Origin: Bacteroidales bacterium
Lineage (GTDB): Bacteria > Bacteroidota > Bacteroidia > Bacteroidales > UBA10428
Assembly (NCBI GenBank): GCA_016926235.1
Contig: JAFGOZ010000524.1
Coordinates: 1 to 64,000 of the forward strand
Direction of reading: 5' to 3'
DNA: 64,000 nucleotides
The position numbers and the translations under genes are program-made. The notes under the pieces are model-generated. The model worked only from the letters and a program-made list of their open reading frames with translations, was not told the DNA's origin and searched no databases. Each line of letters starts with the position of its first letter. Position 1 is the stretch's first letter. This document shows, in pieces, positions 44,664-53,346 of this stretch.

Positions 44664-46724
44664 TTAATTTATATAAATAATGGGGATTGTTATGTTCACT
44701 TTTGTTCCAATGGGCTTTCCATCATTATCTTTTAAGTCAATATATTCCATTGCTGCCCTGCGCTTGTATTTACGTTCCAGTAACCTTAATCGCTCATCCG
44801 CAATATGTGTAGACATTGAAAGATGCCCTTTCGTATGGGTGTTTTCACCATTGTTCCTGCCCGGTCCGTCATCTTCAACCTCCAGTAAAAGCAGTCCGTT
44901 GGTTTCCGTAATGCTTATGTTTATATTCCCTCCTTTCTCCTTTTTCATAATGCCATGCTCAATGCTGTTTTCAATAAAAGGTTGTGCTAACATGGGAGGG
45001 ATGCCAACCTCACTGGTGTCAATCTCTTCATCAACCAAGAGGGTATAATTCATCTTATCGCGCAACCGTAACTTTTGCAGATCAAGGTAATACCGCAGGG
45101 TTTCTATTTCAAGTTCCAGGGGTATTATTTCTTCCCTCGAATTCTGCAACATCAGGCGCATTAATTTAGCAAAATTGGAGAGATAGGAACTGGCCTCAAG
45201 GGGTTCGTTTTTCATTATATAACTTTGTATTGCCGATACGGAATTAAAAATAAAATGCGGGTTCATCTGCAACCTGAAAAGCTTTTGTTCCAGCTCCATG
45301 TTGGCCTGCCTTGATTTTAAACGGTTTTGCCTTAAAAATAAATAACCCAGGCCAACGATAAAAAGGATCAATACAATAAGGGATAAAGTTAAATAGCGCG
45401 CCCTTCCTATCCGTAATTCTTTCAGTTCATTTTCTGTTTCCAGCGTTTCAATACGCCTCTGCTTTTTCTCTGTGTCATAAATCGTGCGAAGTTCTGCAAT
45501 TTTCTTCTGACTTTCCGCATTAATGATTGAATCCCTTACTTCTGAGGATAATGTGTAATAATGTAAGGCTTCCTCATATAAATTCAGATTCTTGTATAAA
45601 TCAGATAAGGCTTTGTAATTCTCAACTAACTGGCTTCTATAACCTATCATTACAGCAATAATATTACTTTCGTTATAATATATTAAAGCTCTGTCAATTT
45701 GATTTTTAGCTACATAGATATCTCCAATACTTTTTAATAATTTTGCTAATGAAAATTGATCCCCCAACTTGGTTTCAAGGTCATATGCCAGGGTAAGGTT
45801 TTGCAATGCTATATCGTAATCCTTTTGTCCTTTGTAGCTTTCACCAAGTGTTATATATGTAAGCGCCACGGAGTGCATATCGCCAAGCTGGTTATAATGC
45901 TTTAATGCCTTATTGAGAAATTTTATTGCTTTAAGGTAATCACCATCAATATTATGTAAAGTACCCAGATTAAGACAAGCCTGGGCCATCCCTGGCAGAT
46001 CATTTATTTCGGTACAACGGTATAGTACTTCCTGATAACATTTTGTTGCTTCAAGAAACTCCCCTGTTTCCTGATAAATGCTTCCAATATTGTTTAATGA
46101 ATACAACACTCCGCTTAAATTCCCCGTTTTTTCCTCTATCTTCATTGACTTTTGCAAATATTCAAGTGCCGTGTTGTAATCTCCCTGAAAATAATGAAGA
46201 ATGCCTATATTATTCAAAGTTGCTGCAATATTTATTGTATCATGCACCTCCTGGCTTATATTGTAAGCTTTGTGGTAATATTCATTGGCAGCAGTGTAGT
46301 CCCCTTTTATGTCGTATACCATCCCAATCGTGTTGTAGACCTTGCCTATCCCTGTTTTATCATTTAAGTCAGACATTATCTGCAATGCTGCTTGGTAATA
46401 GAACATAGCGGAATCAGTATTATTATTATAATATCGAATATTTCCGAGTGTCCAGAGAGCATATCCCCTGGCATGCCTGTCTTTCTTTTCCTCAGCCAGT
46501 TTGAGGCTCATTTGCGCATACAGCTCTGCTGTATCCAGTGATAGGGTAAGATATTCTTTAGCAAGCAAATATACCTGGAACGGATCAGGGGATTTCACAC
46601 AAATAACAGCCTGGCGTAAACTGTCTATCTTATTAGAATATAAAGTACATACCAAACTATTGCTTAGTATTATAAGCAACAAAATTCGCAGGGATTGCTG
46701 TTTCATAACGAAACAAATATACAA
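44664..46724 (-). CDS. TPR-domain LytS-type sensor histidine kinase
   Basis: A 686-residue kinase. A signal/anchor segment (about 10-27) is followed by about seven to eight tetratricopeptide repeats (roughly 55-400, for example ARGYALWTLGNIRYYNNNTDSAMFYYQAAL), probably periplasmic. A coiled coil and one membrane segment (YLTLSLIVLILFIVGLGYLFL, about 435-458) come next. The LytS/YpdA-type His_kinase domain has its phospho-accepting H490 in LQMNPHFIFNSV, and the HATPase has PPMLAQPFIENSIEHGI and VEDDGPGRN. Such TPR sensors are typical of Bacteroidota; the ligand is unknown. It forms an operon with the LytTR regulator. Confidence 0.92.
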   Translation of the reverse strand: MYICFVMKQQSLRILLLIILSNSLVCTLYSNKIDSLRQAVICVKSPDPFQVYLLAKEYLTLSLDTAELYAQMSLKLAEEKKDRHARGYALWTLGNIRYYNNNTDSAMFYYQAALQIMSDLNDKTGIGKVYNTIGMVYDIKGDYTAANEYYHKAYNISQEVHDTINIAATLNNIGILHYFQGDYNTALEYLQKSMKIEEKTGNLSGVLYSLNNIGSIYQETGEFLEATKCYQEVLYRCTEINDLPGMAQACLNLGTLHNIDGDYLKAIKFLNKALKHYNQLGDMHSVALTYITLGESYKGQKDYDIALQNLTLAYDLETKLGDQFSLAKLLKSIGDIYVAKNQIDRALIYYNESNIIAVMIGYRSQLVENYKALSDLYKNLNLYEEALHYYTLSSEVRDSIINAESQKKIAELRTIYDTEKKQRRIETLETENELKELRIGRARYLTLSLIVLILFIVGLGYLFLRQNRLKSRQANMELEQKLFRLQMNPHFIFNSVSAIQSYIMKNEPLEASSYLSNFAKLMRLMLQNSREEIIPLELEIETLRYYLDLQKLRLRDKMNYTLLVDEEIDTSEVGIPPMLAQPFIENSIEHGIMKKEKGGNINISITETNGLLLLEVEDDGPGRNNGENTHTKGHLSMSTHIADERLRLLERKYKRRAAMEYIDLKDNDGKPIGTKVNITIPIIYIN

Positions 46725-46812
46725 AAGAAGCTATTATAACGCTAATTCAATCTGAGAATTTGTCTAACTTAATGAAATAGATCGTGTTATGACTATTATT
46801 CAAGGGAATTAG

Positions 46813-46972
46813 GGATAATTGGATTATTGGATTATTGGATTATTGGATTGTTGAAATAATTACACTACTGTCCGATTATTTTTTTTAAAATCAAGAAATA
46901 CCTTTATTTATATGCCGTCCCTACGGGACTTTAATAACTCCAGGTCATTTTTATATAATCCTGGGTCGTTAT
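46813..46972. repeat. 8-bp microsatellite and REP-like hairpins
   Basis: Four to five tandem copies of GGATTATT (46821-46852, with a degenerate unit before) are followed by a GTCCC-ta-cGGGAC hairpin (46917-46929). This hairpin resembles the REP core next to the transposase at 5.2 kb. Further on are CCAGG/CCTGG arms (about 46935-46972). No coding sequence is seen in 46725-47030. Confidence 0.55.
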
Positions 46973-47031
46973 AATTATTTATGCAAATCAACTGTATGGT
47001 TAGTTTTTAAATCATCTAAATATTTGGCTAT

Positions 47032-47262
47032 TGTTGATGGGAGCATTAATTATTATGAAATAGTCAGCTACTAATTAGTGGGAGCATTTCCTATACCAGA
47101 AAAAGCCTGCCAACAATTAGCGGGAGCATTTTTCACAACCGGAAAAGCCTGCCAACAATTAGTGGGAGTATTTTCCACTGCTTGAAAAGCCAGCCACTAA
47201 TTAGGGAGAACGTTTTTTCCTACTTAAAAAGCCTCCCGATATTAGTTGGAGCTCTTTTTTAT
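47032..47262. repeat. 42-bp tandem repeat array
   Basis: Five to six imperfect units with a period of 42 bp (41 at the ends), anchored by ATTAGTGGGAGCATTTT-like cores at 47074, 47116, 47158, 47200 and about 47241, with AAAAGCCTGCCA in each unit. The central units are open on the plus strand as 14-residue repeats (ISGSIFHNRKSLPT), but there is no start codon and the outer units break the frame. There are no unique spacers, so it is not a CRISPR. Confidence 0.75.
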
Positions 47263-47306
47263 ACAACCAATTTGAAAACTTATTTTGACCCAGAACCCCT
47301 GTCTCC

Positions 47307-48881
47307 TTAGAATGGAAATTCTTCCAACTCTTCATAATCCACCTCTTCAATCTTAGGTTTTTCTGCTTTCAGGTGAACAGAATTTCCATCCACAAATATC
47401 GCCCTGTGAGGCCGAACCGGGCAAATATGTTCGCAGGCCCCGCATCCAACGCAGATGGAAGGATTCGTATTAGGGATGGTAAGGCCTTCCTTATAAGGGA
47501 CCATAAATACTGCTTGTGTTGGGCAGTGTTCGGCGCAGGCTCCACAAGATGTTTCTTCGGTATATACCACACAATTTTGTTGTATGAAATTTACTTTACC
47601 AATTTGAGTCACTACTTTCTCATCCCTGGTTATGGGACGAATGGCCCCGGTTGGGCAAACTTCTGAGCAGGCTGTGCACTCATAGTTGCAATAACTGATC
47701 TCATAATCTAACCGGGGTTGAAGAAAACCTTTTAATCCATATTCTAAAAGTGAAGGATGGATTACGTTTGACGGGCATGCGCTTACACATAAATGGCATG
47801 CTGTGCATATATCGTTAAACCTGTCAATACTGACCGAACCTGGCGGACAAATGGCGTATTTTTTATCATTGGGGATCAGTTCAACTCCGGTATTTGATAC
47901 AGGTGTAGTACCCTTTAGGAGCTTTGAAATCCCTAATAATATCATTGTGGAAGAAACAGCTTTGCCAATAAATTCAAGTCTTCCGTTATCTTCCTTATCA
48001 GGAGAATTTGTAGAAGATATACCCTTTCTTAAGCTTAACTGGTATTTTATTGCAGATTCGGGGCATGTATCTATGCAATTATAACAAGCTACACAGCGTG
48101 TAAAATCTACTTTTTGTTCTTTTATATTAATGCATTCTGATTTGCACACCAGGCTGCACTTATTGCACGAAGTACATTTTTGTGTATCAAATTTCAATTT
48201 GAATAGTGAAATTTTTGAAAGAAGTCCTAATAACGCACCTACAGGGCATATTGTATTGCAAAATAACCTGCCATGCTTTAATGTAAGGAATGTTATTAAT
48301 CCAAATATCACCAATGGGTAAATTAATGCGAGCCAATTTACATAAATATCCATTTTATAAAATGTATAAATGTTCATTTTCTCAAGTATCCCAGCCAGCA
48401 GGTTATTAAGGCTTATATAGATTGGTCTTATCAGGTCGGATGAGATACGTCCAAAATTGCTGTATGGATCCAAAAGGTTTACGATAAGGATACTTCCTGC
48501 AATCATTGAAACAATGGTTACCCCTAAAATTGAGTACCTTAATATGTTATAAGTTCTACCTGGTTTGTATCTGAATTTCTTTTTCCGGATACGTTTTTTT
48601 ATTCGTGCAATACCATCCTGCAGTATTCCCAAGGGGCAGATGGCAGAACAATATACCCGCCCAAACAAAGCTGTCAGAAACAGAATGACAATAAAGGCTC
48701 CTCCAAATATTACTCCTGTCTTCAAAGCTTCAATCAGGGAGGGAACGAATTGTACAGAGGTTATGGTCATTAAAAAGTGGGGAGAAAAAACACCCCTGAA
48801 ATCAATAAAGGCAAAAAAGGTAAACAAGAATATAATTATGGCTATAACAAGCCTGATCTTTTTAAGGATAGATTGTTTCAC
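47307..48881 (-). CDS. Membrane polyferredoxin (NapH-like, multiple [4Fe-4S])
   Basis: A 524-residue membrane electron-transfer protein. Membrane segments lie near 10-28, 50-72, 113-135 and 180-200. Two NapH/NosR-like cytoplasmic motifs, YCSAICPLGILQD and FCNTICPVGALLG, alternate with them. The C-terminal half carries six ferredoxin-type cysteine clusters (such as CTSCNKCSLVC, CVACYNCIDTCP, CTACHLCVSACP, CTACSEVCP, CGACAEHCP, CVGCGACEHICP). The protein most likely passes electrons between membrane carriers and a soluble or periplasmic partner. It follows a Tat-type DUF362 gene by 17 bp; this pairing recurs in anaerobes. Donor and acceptor are unknown. Confidence 0.88.
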   Translation of the reverse strand: MKQSILKKIRLVIAIIIFLFTFFAFIDFRGVFSPHFLMTITSVQFVPSLIEALKTGVIFGGAFIVILFLTALFGRVYCSAICPLGILQDGIARIKKRIRKKKFRYKPGRTYNILRYSILGVTIVSMIAGSILIVNLLDPYSNFGRISSDLIRPIYISLNNLLAGILEKMNIYTFYKMDIYVNWLALIYPLVIFGLITFLTLKHGRLFCNTICPVGALLGLLSKISLFKLKFDTQKCTSCNKCSLVCKSECINIKEQKVDFTRCVACYNCIDTCPESAIKYQLSLRKGISSTNSPDKEDNGRLEFIGKAVSSTMILLGISKLLKGTTPVSNTGVELIPNDKKYAICPPGSVSIDRFNDICTACHLCVSACPSNVIHPSLLEYGLKGFLQPRLDYEISYCNYECTACSEVCPTGAIRPITRDEKVVTQIGKVNFIQQNCVVYTEETSCGACAEHCPTQAVFMVPYKEGLTIPNTNPSICVGCGACEHICPVRPHRAIFVDGNSVHLKAEKPKIEEVDYEELEEFPF

Positions 48882-48898
48882 AATTGGGATTTTAATTT

Positions 48899-49813
48899 TT
48901 AAAGAGAAATGCGTTTAATATTCAGGCTGGCAAGGTCTTTTTTGCCAACTCCCAACTCATTTGCATATCGAATATATTTTACATCATCGGGTTCTGTTCC
49001 GAATATTTTTGCTGCAGCTGCATCAGCGGCTACAATATCCGTTGACATGATTAATGACTTTACTTCTGCAACATCAGCTGTAGAAACGCCTCTTGGTCCA
49101 TTCTTCTTCATTACCCGGTATGCATCTACAATTGTAAGGTCTGGTTTTATTGCTGTTACAAAATCAGCAATACATTGGTGAAGTCCTTTTAAGTGGTAAA
49201 AACGACGATCCTGTACAATTCCCATCAGGTTTTTCATACCTATGGAAACACCTGTGCTTCCGTGGTGCTTAAGTACAGGGACATTTATAAAGACATCTGC
49301 ATCCAGTATTTGCTCATGTACTTTTACTTTATTAAGTATTTTCCCTTTTGGTACGTCAACTTCTCTATAATATTGCGAACTGTTGGCAGGAAGCATTTTT
49401 CCTCCGGCATCTTTTACGGCTTTTTCAATACCACTGTTTGTATAACATTTTTGCCAGTCATCGCATGTATAATCCAACACATTTACTTCTTTAGCACCTG
49501 CTGCAAGACATTTTTTTACCAGGTGCCCAATCAATTCGGGATTGGTATTGGCTGCCCGGTCAGGAGTGGCATCCCATCCGATATTTGGTTTTATAACTAC
49601 TTTTTGGTTTGCTTTTACAAATTTTCCAATGCCACCATACGCTTCAATTGCTTTATCAAACATGGTTACAGGTAATCCACCCTTAACAGCAACCAGATCT
49701 ATAGCAGGTTCTTCAAGTGCTTGTGCAAAAACCTTTTTCCCACCAAGTGAGAATGCTATACCGGCAAATGCCCCGGTGGTTATCGTCCTTTTCAAAAATT
49801 CCCGTCTCTTCAT
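48899..49813 (-). CDS. Tat-exported DUF362 protein
   Basis: A 304-residue DUF362-family protein with an N-terminal twin-arginine signal (MKRREFLKRTITTGAFAG, cleavage near FAQ at about 31). DUF362 features include KPNIGWDATPDRAANTNPELIG, VPVLKHHGSTGVSIGMKNLMG and the conserved DAYRVMKKNGPRGVS. The family often travels with or is fused to ferredoxin domains. A periplasmic enzyme of unknown reaction receiving electrons from the neighbouring polyferredoxin is a reasonable inference. It is divergent from larC across 132 bp. Confidence 0.87.
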   Translation of the reverse strand: MKRREFLKRTITTGAFAGIAFSLGGKKVFAQALEEPAIDLVAVKGGLPVTMFDKAIEAYGGIGKFVKANQKVVIKPNIGWDATPDRAANTNPELIGHLVKKCLAAGAKEVNVLDYTCDDWQKCYTNSGIEKAVKDAGGKMLPANSSQYYREVDVPKGKILNKVKVHEQILDADVFINVPVLKHHGSTGVSIGMKNLMGIVQDRRFYHLKGLHQCIADFVTAIKPDLTIVDAYRVMKKNGPRGVSTADVAEVKSLIMSTDIVAADAAAAKIFGTEPDDVKYIRYANELGVGKKDLASLNIKRISL

Positions 49814-49880
49814 AGTGGTTTATTTTTTTGTATTTGTCTAAATATACACTAAAAACAACTTTAAACCTTACAATATTATA

Positions 49881-49911
49881 ATTGTTTCTTTAAAAAATGC
49901 TAGTAAATTTG
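49881..49911 (+). promoter_or_regulatory. Promoter of the lar operon
   Basis: ATTG ending at 49884, 19 nt, then TAAATTTG (49904-49911), an exact match to the Bacteroidota -7 consensus TAnnTTTG with near-consensus -33. It sits 34 nt before the larC ATG. Confidence 0.65.
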
Positions 49912-49945
49912 ATGTTTTAAAACAAAAATATAATACATAATTAGA

Positions 49946-51127
49946 ATGACAATACTATATTACGATTGCTTTTCAGGTATTTGCGGGGATATGCATTTAG
50001 GTGCTATGATTGATGCAGGGGTAGATCCTGATTTTTTAGTAAATGAACTTAACAAGTTGAATCTTTCAGGATATTCCATTGAAATTAAGAGGGATAAAAG
50101 GAAAGGTATTGAAGGAACTAAGGCAGACGTGGTATTGGAAGATAAACATCAGCCTCACAGGCATTTGAAGGATATTGCCGATATCATAAACAATAGTAGC
50201 CTGGATGATGTTATAAAGAAAAAAAGTCTTTTCATGTTTCAAAAGATAGCTGAAGCAGAAGCTAAAGTGCATGGTACAACCGTTGACCAAATTCATTTTC
50301 ACGAAGTTGGAGCAGTGGATGCTATTGTGGATATTGTAGGAGCAGCAATTTGTATCAACTATCTAAATCCGGACAAAATCATGGCATCGCCTGTTGAATT
50401 GGGAGGTGGTTTTGTGAATATTGCTCATGGAAAGATACCTGTACCTGCACCTGCCACCGTTGAAATCCTTAAAGGTTTACCGGTTACCACGGGAGCTGTT
50501 CCTTTTGAAACCACAACACCAACCGGAGCAACAATACTGGCAAGCAACGTGGATGAGTTTAGTGACAATCCAAAATTTATAATCACCAAAACCGCTTATG
50601 GCATTGGCAACCGGGATACGGAAATACCTAATGTTTTAAGGGTATATCTGGCAGAAAGTACTGAAGAAAAAAGCTTATACCAGTATTCATCCTATATGAT
50701 CGAATGTAATATTGATGATATGAACCCTGAATACTATGGTTTTTTAATGGAGAAGCTTTTTACCATTGGGGCCGAAGATGTATTCTTTTCTTCGGTAATT
50801 ATGAAAAAGTCAAGACCGGCAACAATCCTGAGTGTATTATGTAAGGAAAATGCAGTAGATGAAATTACGGAGTGCCTTATAACTGAAACCTCTTCGTTTG
50901 GCTTTAGAAAGTACAAGGTTGATAAACTCATGCTGGACAGGGAAATGGAAACGATATCTACTAAATATGGTGAAATAACCATTAAGAAAGGTTTTTTTAA
51001 AGGGAGACAGGTAAAAGTAAAACCTGAATACGAAGACTGCAAGCGTATTGCGGAGGAACAAAAACTACCTCTAACCAAAGTATATGCCGAGGTAGAGAAA
51101 ATAATTTCTGATTTAAAAATAAATTGA
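49946..51127 (+). CDS. larC: Nickel-pincer cofactor nickel insertase LarC
   Basis: A 393-residue LarC, the CTP-dependent cyclometallase that inserts nickel into the dithiolated pyridinium precursor. Visible: YYDCFSGICGDMHLGAMIDAG at the N-terminus, the His-rich LEDKHQPHRHLKDI (metal binding), VDQIHFHEVGAVDAIVDIVG, and the C-terminal half with ECNIDDMNPEYYGFLMEKL. In some lactobacilli the protein is split into larC1/larC2 joined by programmed frameshifting; here it is one continuous frame. Its TGA stop overlaps the larE ATG. It is the first gene of larC-larE-larB. Confidence 0.95.
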   Translation: MTILYYDCFSGICGDMHLGAMIDAGVDPDFLVNELNKLNLSGYSIEIKRDKRKGIEGTKADVVLEDKHQPHRHLKDIADIINNSSLDDVIKKKSLFMFQKIAEAEAKVHGTTVDQIHFHEVGAVDAIVDIVGAAICINYLNPDKIMASPVELGGGFVNIAHGKIPVPAPATVEILKGLPVTTGAVPFETTTPTGATILASNVDEFSDNPKFIITKTAYGIGNRDTEIPNVLRVYLAESTEEKSLYQYSSYMIECNIDDMNPEYYGFLMEKLFTIGAEDVFFSSVIMKKSRPATILSVLCKENAVDEITECLITETSSFGFRKYKVDKLMLDREMETISTKYGEITIKKGFFKGRQVKVKPEYEDCKRIAEEQKLPLTKVYAEVEKIISDLKIN

Positions 51128-51933
51128 TGGATAAAACCAAAGAGGAAAAATATAATGATCTTTTAAGGAGTATTAAAAAGCTTGGATCTGTTGCAATAGC
51201 CTTTTCCGGTGGTGTGGATAGCACTTTCCTGTTAAAGGCGGCTGCAGAGGCATTGGGTGATAAGGTCATCGCATTCACGATAAAAACACCTTATATTCCA
51301 AGATGGGAAGTGGAAGAGGCATCTGAATTAACAAAGGATTTGGGTGTTAAGCATATAATTATTGATATGCCTTTGCATGAATCTATAAAAAATAATCCGA
51401 ATGACCGCTGTTATCTTTGTAAAAAAATGCTGTTTTCCCGTTTGCTTGAAGAAGCGAAAAAGGCAGGTGTGGCCTACGTAATTGAAGGTACAAATGCTGA
51501 TGATACCAGTGACTATCGTCCGGGACTAAGAGCACTAAAAGAATTACAGGTAGTGAGTCCTATACTTCAGGCAGGCATAACGAAAGAGGAAATTCGTGAA
51601 TTATCTAAACGAATGGGGCTGCCAACATGGGATAAGCCGGCTTATGCTTGTTTGCTCACCAGAATTCCTTACGATACGAAGATTACATACGAAATGCTTG
51701 AGAAAATTGAACGCGGAGAAAAATTTTTGGCAGCGGAAGGTTATAGAGGTACAAGGGTAAGAGTTCATGATAAGATAGTGCGCATAGAAACCCGTCCTGA
51801 ATGGTTTGGGAAAATGATGGAAGAGGAACAAAAAAAAAGAATTATCAAGGAGTTTAAAGAAATAGGCTTTACATTTGTAACACTGGATATGGAAGGATAC
51901 AGAACGGGTTGTTTTAATCCAGGTAAAGAATAA
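51127..51933 (+). CDS. larE: Sacrificial sulfur transferase LarE
   Basis: A 268-residue PP-loop enzyme that adenylates the pyridinium dicarboxylate and donates sulfur. The PP-loop is FSGGVDSTFLLKAA near residue 20. The stretch PAYACLLTRIPY carries the cysteine equivalent to the sacrificial Cys176 of Lactobacillus plantarum LarE, pointing to the single-cysteine self-sacrificing type rather than the [4Fe-4S] type. DRCYLCKK near 95 is also conserved. The preferred start is ATG 51127, overlapping the larC stop; a TTG lies 3 bp upstream. Confidence 0.95.
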   Translation: MDKTKEEKYNDLLRSIKKLGSVAIAFSGGVDSTFLLKAAAEALGDKVIAFTIKTPYIPRWEVEEASELTKDLGVKHIIIDMPLHESIKNNPNDRCYLCKKMLFSRLLEEAKKAGVAYVIEGTNADDTSDYRPGLRALKELQVVSPILQAGITKEEIRELSKRMGLPTWDKPAYACLLTRIPYDTKITYEMLEKIERGEKFLAAEGYRGTRVRVHDKIVRIETRPEWFGKMMEEEQKKRIIKEFKEIGFTFVTLDMEGYRTGCFNPGKE

Positions 51934-51950
51934 ATGCAAATAATGACATT

Positions 51951-52697
51951 ATGTCCCCGGATGAATTAAAAAAACTATTACAGCAGGTAAAGGATGGAAA
52001 TTTGGAGGTAGATAAAGCTCTTAATGAGCTTAAGGAACTGCCTTTTAAGAATTTAGGACATACTATGGTGGACAGTCACCGGGAATTACGTACAGGCTAT
52101 CCTGAAGTGATTTTTTGTGCAGGAAAAACGGTTGAGCAGGTAGTTCAGATTATGGAATATATGATTACCCGCGACAATAATGTATTAGGTACCCGGGCAA
52201 CGGAAGAAATGTATAATGCAGTAAAAGGGATAGCTCCGGAAGCAGTGTTTAATAAATTAGCACGGACTATTACTATAAAAAGAAAAGAATACAAAATTCC
52301 AGAAAGCTATATATCAGTTGTTACCGCTGGAACTTCTGATATCCCTGTTGCTGAAGAAGCAGCTATTACAGCAGAAATCTTTGGGAACAGGGTTGAACGC
52401 ATCTTTGATGTAGGTGTGGCAGGGATTCACCGTTTACATGGAAATATGACAAGGATTGCTGATGCAAGAATTATTATTGTTGTTGCAGGTATGGAGGGAG
52501 CTTTACCTAGTGTAGTAGGTGGGATGGTAGATAAACCCATTATTGCAGTACCTACCAGTGTTGGTTATGGAGCTAATTTTCAGGGGCTTTCAGCCCTGTT
52601 AGGCATGCTTACCAGTTGCGCCAGCGGAGTTACAGTAGTAAATATTGACAACGGATTTGGTGCCGGCTATTTTTCCAGCATGATCAATAAAATTTAA
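51951..52697 (+). CDS. larB: Nickel-pincer cofactor carboxylase/hydrolase LarB
   Basis: A 248-residue LarB, which carboxylates nicotinic acid adenine dinucleotide and hydrolyses the phosphoanhydride to give the pyridinium biscarboxylate mononucleotide. The N-terminal LDLGH-like part (HTMVDSHRELRTGYPEVIFCAGKT) precedes an AIR-carboxylase-like domain. That domain contains VTAGTSDIPVAEEAAITAE, VAGMEGALPSVVGG and VPTSVGYGANFQG. It completes the lar set 17 bp after larE. A LarA-type racemase/epimerase is not present in the window. Confidence 0.95.
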   Translation: MSPDELKKLLQQVKDGNLEVDKALNELKELPFKNLGHTMVDSHRELRTGYPEVIFCAGKTVEQVVQIMEYMITRDNNVLGTRATEEMYNAVKGIAPEAVFNKLARTITIKRKEYKIPESYISVVTAGTSDIPVAEEAAITAEIFGNRVERIFDVGVAGIHRLHGNMTRIADARIIIVVAGMEGALPSVVGGMVDKPIIAVPTSVGYGANFQGLSALLGMLTSCASGVTVVNIDNGFGAGYFSSMINKI

Positions 52698-52707
52698 GGC
52701 TTTGGGA

Positions 52708-53346
52708 ATGGATCAAAAGTCAGTTGTCCTTCTCTCTGTTGCATATCTCGGACCAATTCAATATTTTGGTAAAATTATCTCATATCCAAATGTACTTATC
52801 GAACAGCACGATACATTCGGAAAACAAAGTTACCGCAACCGGTGCAGGATCTTTGGGGCGAATGGTCCGCTTTCTTTATCTATCCCTGTGCAAAGGGCAA
52901 GCCAGCACAAGATAAAGGTGAAAGATGTGAAGATCGATTATAGCGAAGACTGGCAAAAACAGCATTGGAAATCCATTGAATCGGCATACCGGTCAGCTGC
53001 TTTTTATGAGTATTATCATGATGAACTGGAACCTTTCTATCAAAGGAAGTATGATTTTCTGATCGATTTTACGAACGAAATTCAGGATGCTGTTTTAAGC
53101 TGTATTGGAATTACTCCTGATATAACCTATACAAATGACTTTATAATTCCGGGTAGTGAAGAAGTTATGGATTACCGGGAAATGATACATCCCAAGAAAA
53201 GCATTCATGATCCACTTTTTAGCTCAACTGAATATTTCCAGGTTTTTTCAGATAAATCAGGATTCCAGCCAAATTTAAGTATTATCGACCTTCTTTTCAA
53301 TATGGGGCCTGATGCGGTTGAGGTTCTTAAGAAATCAATAATCTAA
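52708..53346 (+). CDS. WbqC family protein
   Basis: A 212-residue protein of the WbqC-like family, found in Bacteroidota and in some O-antigen clusters; its biochemical role is uncertain. Family stretches are AYLGPIQYFGKIISYPNVLIEQHDTFGKQSYRNRC at the N-terminus and LSIPVQRASQHKIKVKDVKIDYSEDWQKQHWKSIESAYRSAAFYEYY. ATG 52708 is preferred to an upstream TTG at 52702. It follows larB by 10 bp and could be carried on the same transcript although functionally unrelated. It overlaps the convergent uvrA stop by 4 bp. Confidence 0.88.
   Translation: MDQKSVVLLSVAYLGPIQYFGKIISYPNVLIEQHDTFGKQSYRNRCRIFGANGPLSLSIPVQRASQHKIKVKDVKIDYSEDWQKQHWKSIESAYRSAAFYEYYHDELEPFYQRKYDFLIDFTNEIQDAVLSCIGITPDITYTNDFIIPGSEEVMDYREMIHPKKSIHDPLFSSTEYFQVFSDKSGFQPNLSIIDLLFNMGPDAVEVLKKSII

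Noticed and set aside
47032..47262. Possible CRISPR array
   Set aside because: Units are contiguous 42-bp tandem repeats without distinct spacers, and no cas genes are in the window.
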